In this document: in pieces, positions 7,934 through 15,246 of the stretch | How the letters are laid out: each line of letters opens with the position of its first letter | How positions within the stretch are numbered: the first letter of the stretch is position 1 | Assembly: GCA_046758465.1 (NCBI GenBank) | Contig: JBHIAG010000013.1 | Span: 1-31,365 of the forward strand | Length of the DNA stretch: 31,365 bases | Origin: JBHIAG01 sp046758465 | GTDB taxonomy: Bacteria; Acidobacteriota; Terriglobia; Acidiferrales; 2-02-FULL-67-57 | Reading direction: 5' to 3' | Made by a program: the position numbers and the translations under genes | The notes under the pieces: generated by a model | Told to the model about the DNA's origin: nothing | What the model saw: only the letters and a program-made list of their open reading frames with translations | Databases searched by the model: none

Positions 7934-8509
7934 CTAACCAGGAGGTTCGGGGCGGGGTCGCGGGCGCCGCTGTGGTCCCTGCGGCCCGGGAACCAAGATT
8001 TCCTCTTGCCGCTCCTGGTGGATGCCCGGGCGGCGTTTGCCGCCCACGCGAAATTCGCCCGCGCGCACCCGCATCAGCGCATCCAGCGCCGCGCGGTTTC
8101 CCCGCCGCGCCGCCGCAATCGCCTCCTCCACCCGCGCCCGCAGCGGCTCGGCCGTCTCCTCGCGCAGGCGTTCCAGGAGTTTGCGCTGCTTGAGGAAGGT
8201 TTCGTCCACTTTCCAGAGCAAGTCTTCCGGGTCGTCGCCCGCCAAGTCGTCGGCTTCCACCGCCGCGCGCAGGCGATTGGTGCTCTTGATATATTTCTGC
8301 AGCTGCCATTTGAATTCGGTGGTTTTTCCGCGCTTGTGGGCTTTGCGAGCTTGCTTGAGGTGCTTGTCGTTCTCGCGCAGGATGGTCTTTACCTGTTTTT
8401 CTGTCAGCGGTGCTTCGGCAGGTTCCTCGGCCGCGACCGCGAGGACACAGACAAGCACCCCGACCAGGGCCAGCGGCCCTACGCTCAAATTGCGCTTCAG
8501 ACGTTTCAT
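7934..8509 (-). CDS. Secreted single-module helical protein, paralog of the downstream two-module protein
   Basis: A 191-aa protein with a signal peptide (LALVGVLVCVLAVAAEE) and one helical module. PLTEKQVKTILRENDKHLKQ, then ARKAHKRGKT, a GDDPEDLLWKVDE segment and LERL align with PLTEKATKKVIKAQDK, AQKAQKRGDT, DDDVPDVVERVDK and LEGL of the neighbour. It lacks the neighbour's cysteines. The C-terminal 45 or so residues are rich in Arg, Pro, Gly and Gln, again like the neighbour's tail. It starts with an ATG that overlaps the stop of the MetE-like gene (ATGA at 8506-8509), and AAGGAG lies 9 bases upstream. It is probably translated from the same mRNA as the MetE-like pair. The family is not recognised. 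Confidence 0.8.
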   Translation of the reverse strand: MKRLKRNLSVGPLALVGVLVCVLAVAAEEPAEAPLTEKQVKTILRENDKHLKQARKAHKRGKTTEFKWQLQKYIKSTNRLRAAVEADDLAGDDPEDLLWKVDETFLKQRKLLERLREETAEPLRARVEEAIAAARRGNRAALDALMRVRAGEFRVGGKRRPGIHQERQEEILVPGPQGPQRRPRPRPEPPG

Positions 8510-9498
8510 GAACGCAGACTCCTTGCAGCCTCCACAATCACGCGCATCTTGCCGAGCGCTTCCTCCACGCTGCGGGTCTTCAAGCCGCAGTCCGGATCCA
8601 CCCAGACCGCCTCTTTGGGAAGAACTTCCAAGGCCTGCTGGAGCCGCTGACGCACAGTAGCGACGTCTTCGACCCGGTGCGAGTGCGAGTCCACCACACC
8701 AAAGCTCAGGTCTTTGCTGAAGCGATGCTGGCGGAACAGCGCCAGCATGTCGAGCCCGCTGTTCGACATCTCCAAGTCGAAGTTGTCCACGGGCATCGCG
8801 AGCATCTGCGGGTAGATCTGTTCGAAGGCCCCGTAGCAGGCATGCGAGATGAAGTAGGCGGGCAAGTCGTGCGTCACCGCCTGCATCGCTTCGATAGCCA
8901 CCGGCAACTCCTCGGGCCGCACCGAGAGCGCCGGCTCGTCAATCTGGACAATCTTGCAGCCGGCCTCCAGCAACGCCTCCACTTCTTTTCGAATCACTCC
9001 CGCTAGCGCCATGCAGGTGGTCTTGCGATCCGGGTAGAACTCGTTGAACGACCAGTCCATCACCGTGTACGCGCCGGTGAGCATCCCTTTCAGCGGCTTC
9101 TTCGTCAGCCCCTGCGCAAACTTCCACCACCCGATCGTAATCGGGCTCTGCCACCGGACTGCGCCTGCAATGACGGGCTTGCGGTAGTAGCGGTTGCCGT
9201 AGCTGCGCACCAATCCTCCGCCCGCGAACCCGGGCAGGTTCTCGGCGAAATAGGCCACCATGTCCCCACGGTACTGCTCGCCGTCCACCAGCACATCCAC
9301 GCCCAGCCCTTCCTGCTTCTCAATCCAGAAGGCGGTGGCCTTCTCTTCGCGCGCGTGCAGCTCGCCGACGGTGATTTTGCCGCGGGCAAACTCCGTGCGC
9401 GCACGCGCCACGAAGTCCGGCTTCGGATAGCTGCCCACCGCCGTCACCGGCAGCACTGGCAGCTCAATCCCGAGTTTTGCCAGCTTTGCCCGGCTCAT
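8506..9498 (-). CDS. Core MetE-like (cobalamin-independent methionine synthase type) methyltransferase with zinc site
   Basis: This 330-aa protein corresponds to the catalytic C-terminal barrel of MetE, which transfers a methyl group to homocysteine. The zinc and catalytic residues are all present: His219 and Cys221 in FISHACYG, Glu243 in NFDLEMSNSG, and Cys304 in DPDCGLKTR. QIDEPAL (185-191) and the N-terminal TAVGSYPKPDF are also typical. At 330 aa it lacks the N-terminal barrel of full MetE (about 750 aa). Such short proteins are known as core MetE or folate-independent methionine synthases, so the methyl donor is uncertain. It overlaps the upstream MetE-like gene (ATGA at 9495-9498) and the downstream secreted protein gene (ATGA at 8506-8509). 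Confidence 0.85.
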   Translation of the reverse strand: MSRAKLAKLGIELPVLPVTAVGSYPKPDFVARARTEFARGKITVGELHAREEKATAFWIEKQEGLGVDVLVDGEQYRGDMVAYFAENLPGFAGGGLVRSYGNRYYRKPVIAGAVRWQSPITIGWWKFAQGLTKKPLKGMLTGAYTVMDWSFNEFYPDRKTTCMALAGVIRKEVEALLEAGCKIVQIDEPALSVRPEELPVAIEAMQAVTHDLPAYFISHACYGAFEQIYPQMLAMPVDNFDLEMSNSGLDMLALFRQHRFSKDLSFGVVDSHSHRVEDVATVRQRLQQALEVLPKEAVWVDPDCGLKTRSVEEALGKMRVIVEAARSLRS

Positions 9499-10319
9499 TT
9501 CGCTACGCCCTGGACGGCAGCGCGGATGGCCGCCATCCGTTCGAGTTTCGCATAGGCGCGGCTGCGCGGCAAGTATTCCAGCCCGCAGGAAGGATTCAAA
9601 TAGCAGTACGCGGCCTCGACCCGCGGCAGGATGCGCTCGATCTGTTGGGCAACTTCGGCCGGCTCTTCGAGTTTCGTATTGCGGCCGTCCACCAGGCCGA
9701 GGCCGAGCGCCTTCCGCGAGCCCCCGGTCACGATTTTGGTAACCAGCTTCGGATTGTAGGTGAAATCCAACCCCAGGACGTCAATCGGCAACTGCTGGAG
9801 GTGCTCGTAAAGTGGCGCGGCATCGCCAAAATAGACATAAAGCGCCAGGCGCGCACGCCCCTTGTGCTGGGCGAGGAACTCGAGGGCGCGCTGCAAAATG
9901 GCAAAGTCGGCCGGGTGCTTCAGGATGGCAGGTTCGTCAAATTGGATGACTTCGGCGCCCGCCGCTGCCAGCGCCTCCATCTCAGCCGCCAGGCAGTCGG
10001 CGTAGGCGCGCACCAGCACCTCCAACACGCAGTAGGGTTCATGTTGGATGAGCGTCGACTTGGCAAGCGTGTAGGGACCGGTCAGCACAGCTTTCACCGG
10101 CTTCGGGGAGACCGAACGGGCAAACTCGTACTCCGCAACTACCAGCCCGCCCCGGCGCGCCACCGCTGCCTGGGCCACGGGTTGGCGGAAGTAAAAGTTG
10201 GTATCGAAGAAGCGCAGCAGGCCGTTGATTTCGATGCCCGCGAGCTTGCCGGCTAGGTGCGAGATGGGGTCATACCAGCGAATCTGGCCGTCGGTGACGA
10301 GGTCGAGGCCGGCGCGCAC
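9495..10319 (-). CDS. MetE-like protein lacking the zinc His/Cys pair (main body, downstream of a frameshift)
   Basis: This frame holds the body of a second MetE-like barrel: DLVTDGQIRWYDPISHLAGK, KAVLTGPYTLAKST, VIQFDEPAI and LNPSCGLEYLPR. The His-X-Cys zinc motif of the downstream paralog is replaced by Tyr-Val-Tyr (LALYVYFGDA), while the last Cys is kept, so it is unlikely to be a zinc methyltransferase by itself. It may act like the N-terminal half of MetE in a two-chain enzyme. The GTG at 10319 is not the natural start: the N-terminus (MRLLLANTSSYPRIGEVPAL) lies at 10483-10331 in another frame, separated by one missing base. The stop overlaps the next gene's ATG. Family identity is good; whether a full protein is made is doubtful. 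Confidence 0.75.
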   Translation of the reverse strand: MRAGLDLVTDGQIRWYDPISHLAGKLAGIEINGLLRFFDTNFYFRQPVAQAAVARRGGLVVAEYEFARSVSPKPVKAVLTGPYTLAKSTLIQHEPYCVLEVLVRAYADCLAAEMEALAAAGAEVIQFDEPAILKHPADFAILQRALEFLAQHKGRARLALYVYFGDAAPLYEHLQQLPIDVLGLDFTYNPKLVTKIVTGGSRKALGLGLVDGRNTKLEEPAEVAQQIERILPRVEAAYCYLNPSCGLEYLPRSRAYAKLERMAAIRAAVQGVAK

Positions 10320-10327
10320 CTGCTCGT

Positions 10328-10483
10328 CTACGGGGTGCGCACGGCGGAGTCTTCCGCCGCCTTCAGCTCCTCGGCTGTTTTCTCTCCGCGCTCCCAGGCG
10401 CTATGGGTGCGGCGCAGCTCTTGCAGCGCAGGCACCTCCCCGATGCGTGGATAGCTGCTCGTGTTCGCCAGCAGAAGTCTCAT
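10328..10483 (-). pseudogene. 5' fragment of the frameshifted MetE-like gene
   Basis: Reading from the ATG at 10483 gives 51 residues: MRLLLANTSSYPRIGEVPAL, then a helical stretch (RRTHSAWERGEKTAEELKAA) and SAVRTP, before TAG at 10330-10328. The SSYPRIGE motif matches the VGSYPKPDF start of the neighbouring paralog. Adding one base in the run ACCCCG joins ...SAVRTP to VDEQVRAGLDLVTDGQ, giving an intact protein of about 329 aa, nearly the length of its 330-aa neighbour. A one-base deletion, real or from sequencing, is the simplest explanation. Confidence 0.75.
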
Positions 10484-10591
10484 CCGATTCCAATTCTATC
10501 CCGCTCGTACCGTTCCAACTGAATAAACCTAATGATGCGATGCACCAGCAGACAAAAGTTGCACAATCGCAGCCACAGCCTGAATTACAGG

Positions 10592-11455
10592 TCAACCATC
10601 TTGGAACGGCACAAGCTCAACCAAGACACGCTGGGGAATCAATTTGGCCTGGTAGGCACGGTCGAGCAATTCTTGGATCGCCGCATGGCCCGCCCTGCCG
10701 CAGTCGAGCGTCCAGCGGTTGACGTACAGCCCCACAAACTTCTCACCTAGCTCCCGCGACAGGCCGCGGCCAAAGCCGAGGGCGTAGTCGAGCACTTCCC
10801 GGCGATGCTCCAGCGCGTAGCGAATGCTCGCCGTGAGCAACTGGGCGATGCGCCCGACCAACTCTGACGGTAACTCGCGCCGCACGGCATTGCCGCCCAG
10901 CGGCACCGGTAAGCCCGTCTGCTGCTTCCACCACGCTCCCAGATCAGCCACGGCGTGCAAGCCTGCGTCTGCGTAGGTGAGTTGCCCTTCGTGGATCAGC
11001 AGCCCCAGCTCGGCCGTCCCGTGGCGCACCGCTTCCGGAATGCGGTCGAAGGGCACGACCAGGGTCTCCACGTCGGGTGCGAACAGTTCCAGCAACAGGT
11101 AGGCGCTGGTCAGTTTACCCGGGATGGCAACGCACCGGCGGTTGACGTCGGCCGCCGCCAGGGGCTCGCGGGCCACCAGCAGCGGGCCGTAACCCTCCCC
11201 GAAACTCGCCCCGCAGCGCAACAGCCGGTAGCGCTCCGCGAGGTAGGCGTAGGCATGAAAGGAGATGGCGGTGACATCGTAGGTGGAGCGGAGCGCCTTC
11301 TGGTTCAGCGTTTCGATGTCGGCCAGCACGGGCTCGAAGTGCAGCCCGGCAGTGTCGAGGCCGGAAGCTTCCGCATGCACGAGCGCATAAAACATAAACG
11401 CGTCATCGGCATCCGGGCTGTGGGCGAGCGTGAGAGTCTGGGTTTCGGTGGCCAT
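10592..11455 (-). CDS. mqnD: 1,4-dihydroxy-6-naphthoate synthase (futalosine menaquinone pathway)
   Basis: A 287-aa periplasmic-binding-protein-fold enzyme. MqnD converts cyclic dehypoxanthine futalosine to 1,4-dihydroxy-6-naphthoate in the alternative route to menaquinone. The typical N-terminal signature is HSPDADDAFMFYAL (residues 12-25). Further family features are DVTAISFHAYAYL, GYGPLLVAR, IPGKLTSAYLLL and LGLLIHEGQLTY, with LPVPLGGNAVRREL in the C-terminal half. MqnA is a relative, but HSPDADDAFMFY and the IHEGQLTY segment fit MqnD better. The length is normal. It starts 3 bases after the preceding secreted-protein gene stops and is followed by a 108-base gap before the MetE-like genes. 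The organism probably respires with menaquinone. Confidence 0.88.
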   Translation of the reverse strand: MATETQTLTLAHSPDADDAFMFYALVHAEASGLDTAGLHFEPVLADIETLNQKALRSTYDVTAISFHAYAYLAERYRLLRCGASFGEGYGPLLVAREPLAAADVNRRCVAIPGKLTSAYLLLELFAPDVETLVVPFDRIPEAVRHGTAELGLLIHEGQLTYADAGLHAVADLGAWWKQQTGLPVPLGGNAVRRELPSELVGRIAQLLTASIRYALEHRREVLDYALGFGRGLSRELGEKFVGLYVNRWTLDCGRAGHAAIQELLDRAYQAKLIPQRVLVELVPFQDG

Positions 11456-11458
11456 CGG

Positions 11459-11896
11459 TTAGTCGGCACCTACTTCCACCATGATGTTGTCCCAGTGCTT
11501 CGCGGTAATTTCCCAGCGACGCCGCTCGGCCCGCCGGTGCCTTTCCCAGTCGGAATAAAGCTGCCGCTCGAAGGCGTCGGACTGCGCCCGGTTGCCCAGC
11601 GCCGCAAAGTCCCGGTACACCAAGATGACCTTATAGTCCCAGGGCGGGCCGCCCTGGTGGAGGAAGGGGCGGTAGATGATGATGCGCTCGATGTCGCCCG
11701 CCTGCTGCCGCGCGCGCAGGATGGGAAGGTGCTCTTTGGTGTAGAGCGCAAACCACTCCTCGGTCTTGCCCGGGGCCAGCTTGTAATAGCTTTCCACGAC
11801 CGGTTGCAGCACCTCGGATTGCTTCTCGGGCGCTGTCCCGGCGAGCGGGACAACGAGCGCGGCGACCAGCAGGACCGAGAAAAGAGCACGGCGCAT
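11459..11896 (-). CDS. Small exported protein, possibly a ferredoxin-like alpha/beta fold (unknown function)
   Basis: A 145-aa protein with a signal peptide (MRRALFSVLLVAALVVPLAG). The mature part alternates helices and strands: VVESYYKLAPGKTEEWFALY, then HLPILRARQQAGDIERIIIY, YKVILVYRDF and a charged helix ending in RRRWEITAKHWDN. This arrangement is reminiscent of dimeric alpha-beta barrel (ABM/Dabb-like) domains, but I cannot assign it with confidence. A strong ribosome binding site (GGAGG) lies seven bases before the ATG. It sits between a SnoaL-like gene (11-base gap) and mqnD (3-base gap), which suggests one transcript. Confidence 0.75.
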   Translation of the reverse strand: MRRALFSVLLVAALVVPLAGTAPEKQSEVLQPVVESYYKLAPGKTEEWFALYTKEHLPILRARQQAGDIERIIIYRPFLHQGGPPWDYKVILVYRDFAALGNRAQSDAFERQLYSDWERHRRAERRRWEITAKHWDNIMVEVGAD

Positions 11897-11907
11897 CTGG
11901 AGACCTC

Positions 11908-12312
11908 CTATTGCACGGTTTCCTCTTCTTGGCGGGGGATGGGCGAGGTGTGGTGGTGCACCATCAGCCAGGTGCCCTCCCGTTCGACGAACATGTTCGT
12001 GGCCTGGACCCAGGCGGTGTCAAAGCCCCGTTCAAAGGTTGAAGTAATTTGCTCAACGCAGCAGACCCAAGCCATGCGGTTTTCCACTTTCACGGACACG
12101 TTACCGATCACCACCCGCATCCGCTCGGTGTTGCTGAAGATCCGTGACCAGCTCTCCCCAATTTCTTCCCAGCCCTCCAGCAACGCCCAGCCCGGGTGCA
12201 CACACTTCACCCAATCTTCATGCAGCCACACCGCCTCCATCGCTTCCAGGTCGAGACTCTCCAGGGCCGCGTAGAAGCGCTGGTTGGCTTTGAGGACTTT
12301 TTCTTCTTGCAT
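11908..12312 (-). CDS. SnoaL-like / NTF2-fold protein
   Basis: A 134-aa cytoplasmic protein of the NTF2-like superfamily. The pattern is FYAALESLDLEAMEAVWLHE followed by CVHPGWALLEGWEEIGESW, then RVVIGNVSVKVENRMAWVCC and a C-terminal strand pair ending GTWLMVHHHTSPI. This order is typical of SnoaL-like and calcium/calmodulin kinase II association-type domains of about 130 aa. Members may be enzymes (isomerases, hydrolases) or ligand-binding proteins, so no reaction is assigned. The gene lies 9 bases downstream of bioY and 11 bases upstream of the secreted protein gene. Confidence 0.82.
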   Translation of the reverse strand: MQEEKVLKANQRFYAALESLDLEAMEAVWLHEDWVKCVHPGWALLEGWEEIGESWSRIFSNTERMRVVIGNVSVKVENRMAWVCCVEQITSTFERGFDTAWVQATNMFVEREGTWLMVHHHTSPIPRQEEETVQ

Positions 12313-12321
12313 GCCCCGCGG

Positions 12322-12930
12322 CTAGCTTTGGCGGCGGCGCTCCACTGCCCACCAGGAAGCCGGCAGGCAGACAGCTACGAGCGCCACCTTGATCAAGTCC
12401 CCCGGAAGAAAGGGCACCACACCCAGAAGCAACGCTTGCTCCCAGTTTGCGCGCGTGACCCACTTCAGCCAGGCTGCTCCGCCGGCTAGGATGATGGTTT
12501 CGGCCGCCAGCGCTGCACCCAGCCAGTACCACAGCCGACGGCGTGCGGCCGTCTCCAGCAACGTACCGAGAACAAATGCCGCCAGTGGGTAGGCCAGCAA
12601 GTAGCCTCCCGTCGGCCCGGCAAAGCGTGCCAGTCCCGGGGCCCCCATGGGCGCGAAGACCGGCAAGCCGGCGGCGCCTTCCGCCAAGTAGAGAAGCAAC
12701 GCGACTGCGGCCCGGCGGGCGCCAAACGTCGCGCCCAGCAGCAGCACGGCGAAGGTCTGCCCGGTTACAGGCACGGGGCTGAACGGCAACGGCACAGCAA
12801 TCTGCGCGCACAGCGCCACCAGCAGGCTCCCCGCGACAACCAGTAACACATTCTGGACGAGCGTCGCGCGGGGCAGTAAGGCTTCCAGCAGTATGGTTTC
12901 CGAGGTTGCCGCTCTCATGGCTGGGCGCAT
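12322..12930 (-). CDS. bioY: Biotin transporter substrate-binding S component BioY
   Basis: A polytopic membrane protein of about 200 aa that binds biotin and works with ECF-type energising subunits, none of which is encoded here. Family signatures are clear: AQIAVPLPFSPVPVTGQTFA in the first third, GARRAAVALLLYLAEGAAGLPVFA, then GPTGGYLLAYPLAAFVLG and FLPGDLIKVALVA near the C-terminus. The frame is open to a TTG at 12939, but the ATG at 12930 or the one at 12918 is more likely; none has an ideal ribosome binding site. It probably starts a four-gene transcript (bioY, SnoaL-like, secreted protein, mqnD). No recognisable BirA-type operator was found in the 100 bases before it. Confidence 0.92.
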   Translation of the reverse strand: MRPAMRAATSETILLEALLPRATLVQNVLLVVAGSLLVALCAQIAVPLPFSPVPVTGQTFAVLLLGATFGARRAAVALLLYLAEGAAGLPVFAPMGAPGLARFAGPTGGYLLAYPLAAFVLGTLLETAARRRLWYWLGAALAAETIILAGGAAWLKWVTRANWEQALLLGVVPFLPGDLIKVALVAVCLPASWWAVERRRQS

Positions 12931-13040
12931 TACCTTCAACGAGCGTCCATTCTACACCAGCCCGCCTCCTCCGCCAGCCGGGAAAAGCTGACACCCGTGT
13001 CGCCCACGAAAGGAAAACTAAGACGAGAGACCCAAGCGGG

Positions 13041-13412
13041 CTAGGTGCCTGGGGTGGTGTAGCGGCGGAGGAGCACGGGCAGGGTGGCGGAGAACTTCGA
13101 GCGGGGCATCACCTCCTCGCAACCCGCCTGCTCGGCCGCCCGCAGGAGAGCCACCTGGACGTGCGACACAAAACCCACCACCGGGATGGCCGCAAGCGCA
13201 GGGTCACTCTTGACCTCGCGAATCAATTCCACCGGGTTGGCCGAGGTGGCGTTCAGGTCAACGATCATGAGTGCGGGTTGACCGTCGGCGAGCTGCGCGC
13301 GACTGAAGTCGGCTGCCCGGACCATCTCGAGCTCGATGCCCACCTGGCGCGCGCTTGCGCGAATCTTGGCCCCGAAGAACAGGTCGTCCACGACCGCGAG
13401 CGTCTTGGCCAT
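13041..13412 (-). CDS. Stand-alone receiver-like (CheY-fold) protein, atypical
   Basis: A 123-aa single domain like a response-regulator receiver. The acidic pair is in LAVVDDLFF (Asp9, Asp10) and the candidate phospho-acceptor Asp52 in LMIVDLNA. Ser83 in GFVSH occupies the switch Thr/Ser place. The usual Lys-Pro near the C-terminus is not evident (VMPRSKF is found instead), so phosphorylation chemistry may be altered. There is no output domain. Two bases separate it from the stop of the 60-aa gene upstream, so the two are probably translationally linked. The partner kinase is not in the window. Confidence 0.8.
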   Translation of the reverse strand: MAKTLAVVDDLFFGAKIRASARQVGIELEMVRAADFSRAQLADGQPALMIVDLNATSANPVELIREVKSDPALAAIPVVGFVSHVQVALLRAAEQAGCEEVMPRSKFSATLPVLLRRYTTPGT

Positions 13413-13414
13413 GG

Positions 13415-13597
13415 CTATGCCTGCTCGTCCCGCTTCGCGGGACCCGCGGCGACCGGCTCGGTCTCGCCCATCGCTTCCCGCCAGCCTTTCTTGAAGCCTT
13501 CCACGAGTTGCCGCCCCGTGCCCCCGAGCTCCTTTACGATCATCCCGGCGAACTTACCGAGTGTCTCCGACATTTCTCCCAACGCTTCCTTGCCCAT
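13415..13597 (-). CDS. 60-aa small protein of unknown function
   Basis: A short protein with an amphipathic, glycine-spaced helix (GKFAGMIVKELGGTGRQLVE, then GFKKGWREAMGE) and a charged C-terminus (AKRDEQA). It is accepted as a gene because a near-perfect ribosome binding site (TAAGGAGG) lies six bases before the ATG and because it fills exactly the space between two co-directional genes, 12 bases after one and 2 bases before the next. I do not recognise the family. A membrane-associated or adaptor role beside the receiver is possible but unsupported. Confidence 0.65.
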   Translation of the reverse strand: MGKEALGEMSETLGKFAGMIVKELGGTGRQLVEGFKKGWREAMGETEPVAAGPAKRDEQA

Positions 13598-13609
13598 CGT
13601 TCCGCCTCC

Positions 13610-14047
13610 TTACTTTTTCGCCGCCACGCCCCGCCCGCGCAGACGGTCGTAGGCGGTGACGTGGCAGGTGGTGCCGAGCGCCTCGTTGTAGAAGCTGGGG
13701 ATGCCGAGCAGCGTCCGCAGCTCCTCACTCACCTCATGCAACTCCTGCAGTTCAGCCGCCACCACCGGGATACGCAGGCCGGCCGGGTCCGGTTCCGTGA
13801 CCGCGGCGGCTGGGAGCCAGAATTTTTGGTAGCCGGCATCCCACAGCCGCGCAAACTGGCCGCGGATCAAATACCCTGGCGACTCCGCCAGGCGAAATTT
13901 CCCCTCCGCAGCGCGCACAAAAATCGCGGCCACGCGCTTCTTGCGCGCTTGTACGCGGCCGTCTCCCAGCTCCCCGCACTCGAAGCCTGCTCGCCGCAGC
14001 GTTTCGAGCAGCTTCGCGTCAAAATGATACTCCGCGCGCGACCACAT
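13610..14047 (-). CDS. Conserved-looking cytoplasmic protein of unknown function (145 aa)
   Basis: The chosen start is the ATG at 14047, because GGAGG lies five bases upstream; the frame extends to 14086 without a good site. The protein begins MWSRAEYHFDAKLLETLRRA and has a lysine/arginine strand (VQARKKRVAAIFVRA), then YLIRGQFARLWDAGYQKFWL. It ends in a helix (LQELHEVSEELRTLLGIPSF) and YNEALGTTCHVTAYDRLRGR. No signal peptide or membrane segment is seen. I do not recognise the family. It is the first gene of a three-gene unit with the 60-aa protein and the receiver, and is divergent from the ATP synthase operon. Confidence 0.75.
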   Translation of the reverse strand: MWSRAEYHFDAKLLETLRRAGFECGELGDGRVQARKKRVAAIFVRAAEGKFRLAESPGYLIRGQFARLWDAGYQKFWLPAAAVTEPDPAGLRIPVVAAELQELHEVSEELRTLLGIPSFYNEALGTTCHVTAYDRLRGRGVAAKK

Positions 14048-14101
14048 GGGAACCTCCAGTCTAGTCCAAGCGACGGCCCGGGACAAGCGCCGGCCCTTAC
14101 C

Positions 14102-14130
14102 TTGACCCTCTCGCCCGGGTGTGCTAGAAA
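14102..14130 (+). promoter_or_regulatory. Putative sigma-70-type promoter of the ATP synthase operon
   Basis: TTGACC (14102-14107) is followed by a 17-base spacer and TAGAAA (14125-14130). It lies about 67 bases before the GTG start of the b' gene, in the divergent gap. A small inverted pair (GTCTC/GAGAC at 14134-14152) follows in the leader. This is a consensus match only. Confidence 0.6.
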
Positions 14131-14196
14131 CGAGTCTCTTTACCTACGAGACAAGCGGGCAACGAGAGGCACGTTTCAACTCTTTTTGGTCACACC

Positions 14197-14664
14197 GTGG
14201 AAAAACTGCTGTCGCAGTTGGGCGAGATTTTCTTGGGCGCTGTGCCCACTGCCCTCGTGGTTTTGTTCCTCTATTTCTTTCTACGCTGGAGCTTCTTTCG
14301 CCCGCTCGAGCGCGTGCTGGCCGAGCGCGAAGCGCTCACCACCGGCACCCGTAAGGCCACCGAGCACCTCTTGGCCGAGGTGGAGGCCAAGACGCGCCAG
14401 TACGAGGGCACCCTGCGTCAGGCCCGTGCCGAAATCTACCGCGAGCAGGAGGCGCTGCGCCGCCAGGCGCTCGAAGACCGCACCCGCATCCTCCGCGCTA
14501 CGCGCGAGCAGGCTAACCAAATGATTCGCGGCGCCAAGACCCAACTGCTCGCCGAGGTCGAAGCCGCCCGGCGCGACCTCGACCGGGAAAGCCAGCGCCT
14601 GGCCGAGGAAATCGCTCACACACTGCTCGCCCCGGCCGGCCGCGCCCCACGAGGTCGTACCTGA
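14197..14664 (+). CDS. ATP synthase F0 subunit b' (AtpF-like)
   Basis: A 155-aa peripheral-stalk protein. One N-terminal membrane helix (VPTALVVLFLYFFLRW) is followed by the typical b-type junction SFFRPLERVLAEREALT and a long charged helix of Arg, Glu, Ala and Gln expected to form the stalk coiled coil. It is the first of two b-type genes, the usual b'/b arrangement, and is the more divergent one. The start is GTG at 14197, and no clear ribosome binding site was found just upstream. The stop TGA overlaps the next gene's ATG (TGATG). Genes for subunits a and c are not upstream here and must be elsewhere in the genome. Confidence 0.82.
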   Translation: MEKLLSQLGEIFLGAVPTALVVLFLYFFLRWSFFRPLERVLAEREALTTGTRKATEHLLAEVEAKTRQYEGTLRQARAEIYREQEALRRQALEDRTRILRATREQANQMIRGAKTQLLAEVEAARRDLDRESQRLAEEIAHTLLAPAGRAPRGRT

Positions 14665-15224
14665 TGCTCTACCTGCTCTACCCGCTCTGCCGGCTCCTCC
14701 TCCTGGTTTTGCTCGCGGCCAGCCTGGCCCACGCCGCCGAGGCCGAAGGCGGTGGCAAGGAATTGCTTTTCAAGTGGCTCAACTTTGTCATCGCCTTTGG
14801 TGCGCTTGCCTATTTCGCGCGCAAGCCGCTGGGCCGCTACTTTGCCGACCGGCGACGCGCGCTTCAAGCCGCCATCGAGGAGTCGCGCCAGCTACGCCAG
14901 CGCGCCGAGCAGCAACTCGCCGAGGTCAACCAGCGTTTGGCGCGCCTGGACGAGGAAACCAGCGCCCTGCGCCAGCAGGCCGCGGCCGACGCTGCCGCCG
15001 AGCAGCGTCGCATCCGCGAAACCGCCGCGCGTGAAGCCGAGCGTATCCAGGCGACCGCACGCGCCGAAATCGATTCCGCCCTGCGCGCGGGCCGGCTGGA
15101 ACTCAAGGCCTACAGCGCCCGGCTGGCGGTCATGCTGGCCGAGCAGAAGATTCGCGGGCAATTGACTCCGGAAACACACACGGTGTTGTTCCGGCTGTTT
15201 GTCCAAAACCTGGATCGCCACTGA
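14664..15224 (+). CDS. atpF: ATP synthase F0 subunit b
   Basis: A 186-aa peripheral-stalk subunit. It has a cleavable-looking N-terminal hydrophobic segment (LCRLLLLVLLAASLAHAAEA) before the membrane helix proper (KWLNFVIAFGALAYFARKPL), as in many delta-proteobacterial and acidobacterial b subunits. The long polar helix (residues about 60-160) would dimerise with b' and reach delta. The C-terminus LTPETHTVLFRLFVQNLDRH should contact delta. The start ATG overlaps the stop of the b' gene, which implies coupled translation. The delta gene follows 22 bases later. Confidence 0.87.
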   Translation: MLYLLYPLCRLLLLVLLAASLAHAAEAEGGGKELLFKWLNFVIAFGALAYFARKPLGRYFADRRRALQAAIEESRQLRQRAEQQLAEVNQRLARLDEETSALRQQAAADAAAEQRRIRETAAREAERIQATARAEIDSALRAGRLELKAYSARLAVMLAEQKIRGQLTPETHTVLFRLFVQNLDRH

Positions 15225-15246
15225 CGGTTCAAAGGAGGTAGGCTGG

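Noticed and set aside
10322..10345. Programmed -1 frameshift in the MetE-like gene
   Set aside because: No slippery heptamer of the usual kind, no clear downstream structure, and the paralog next to it has no such site; a one-base deletion is simpler.
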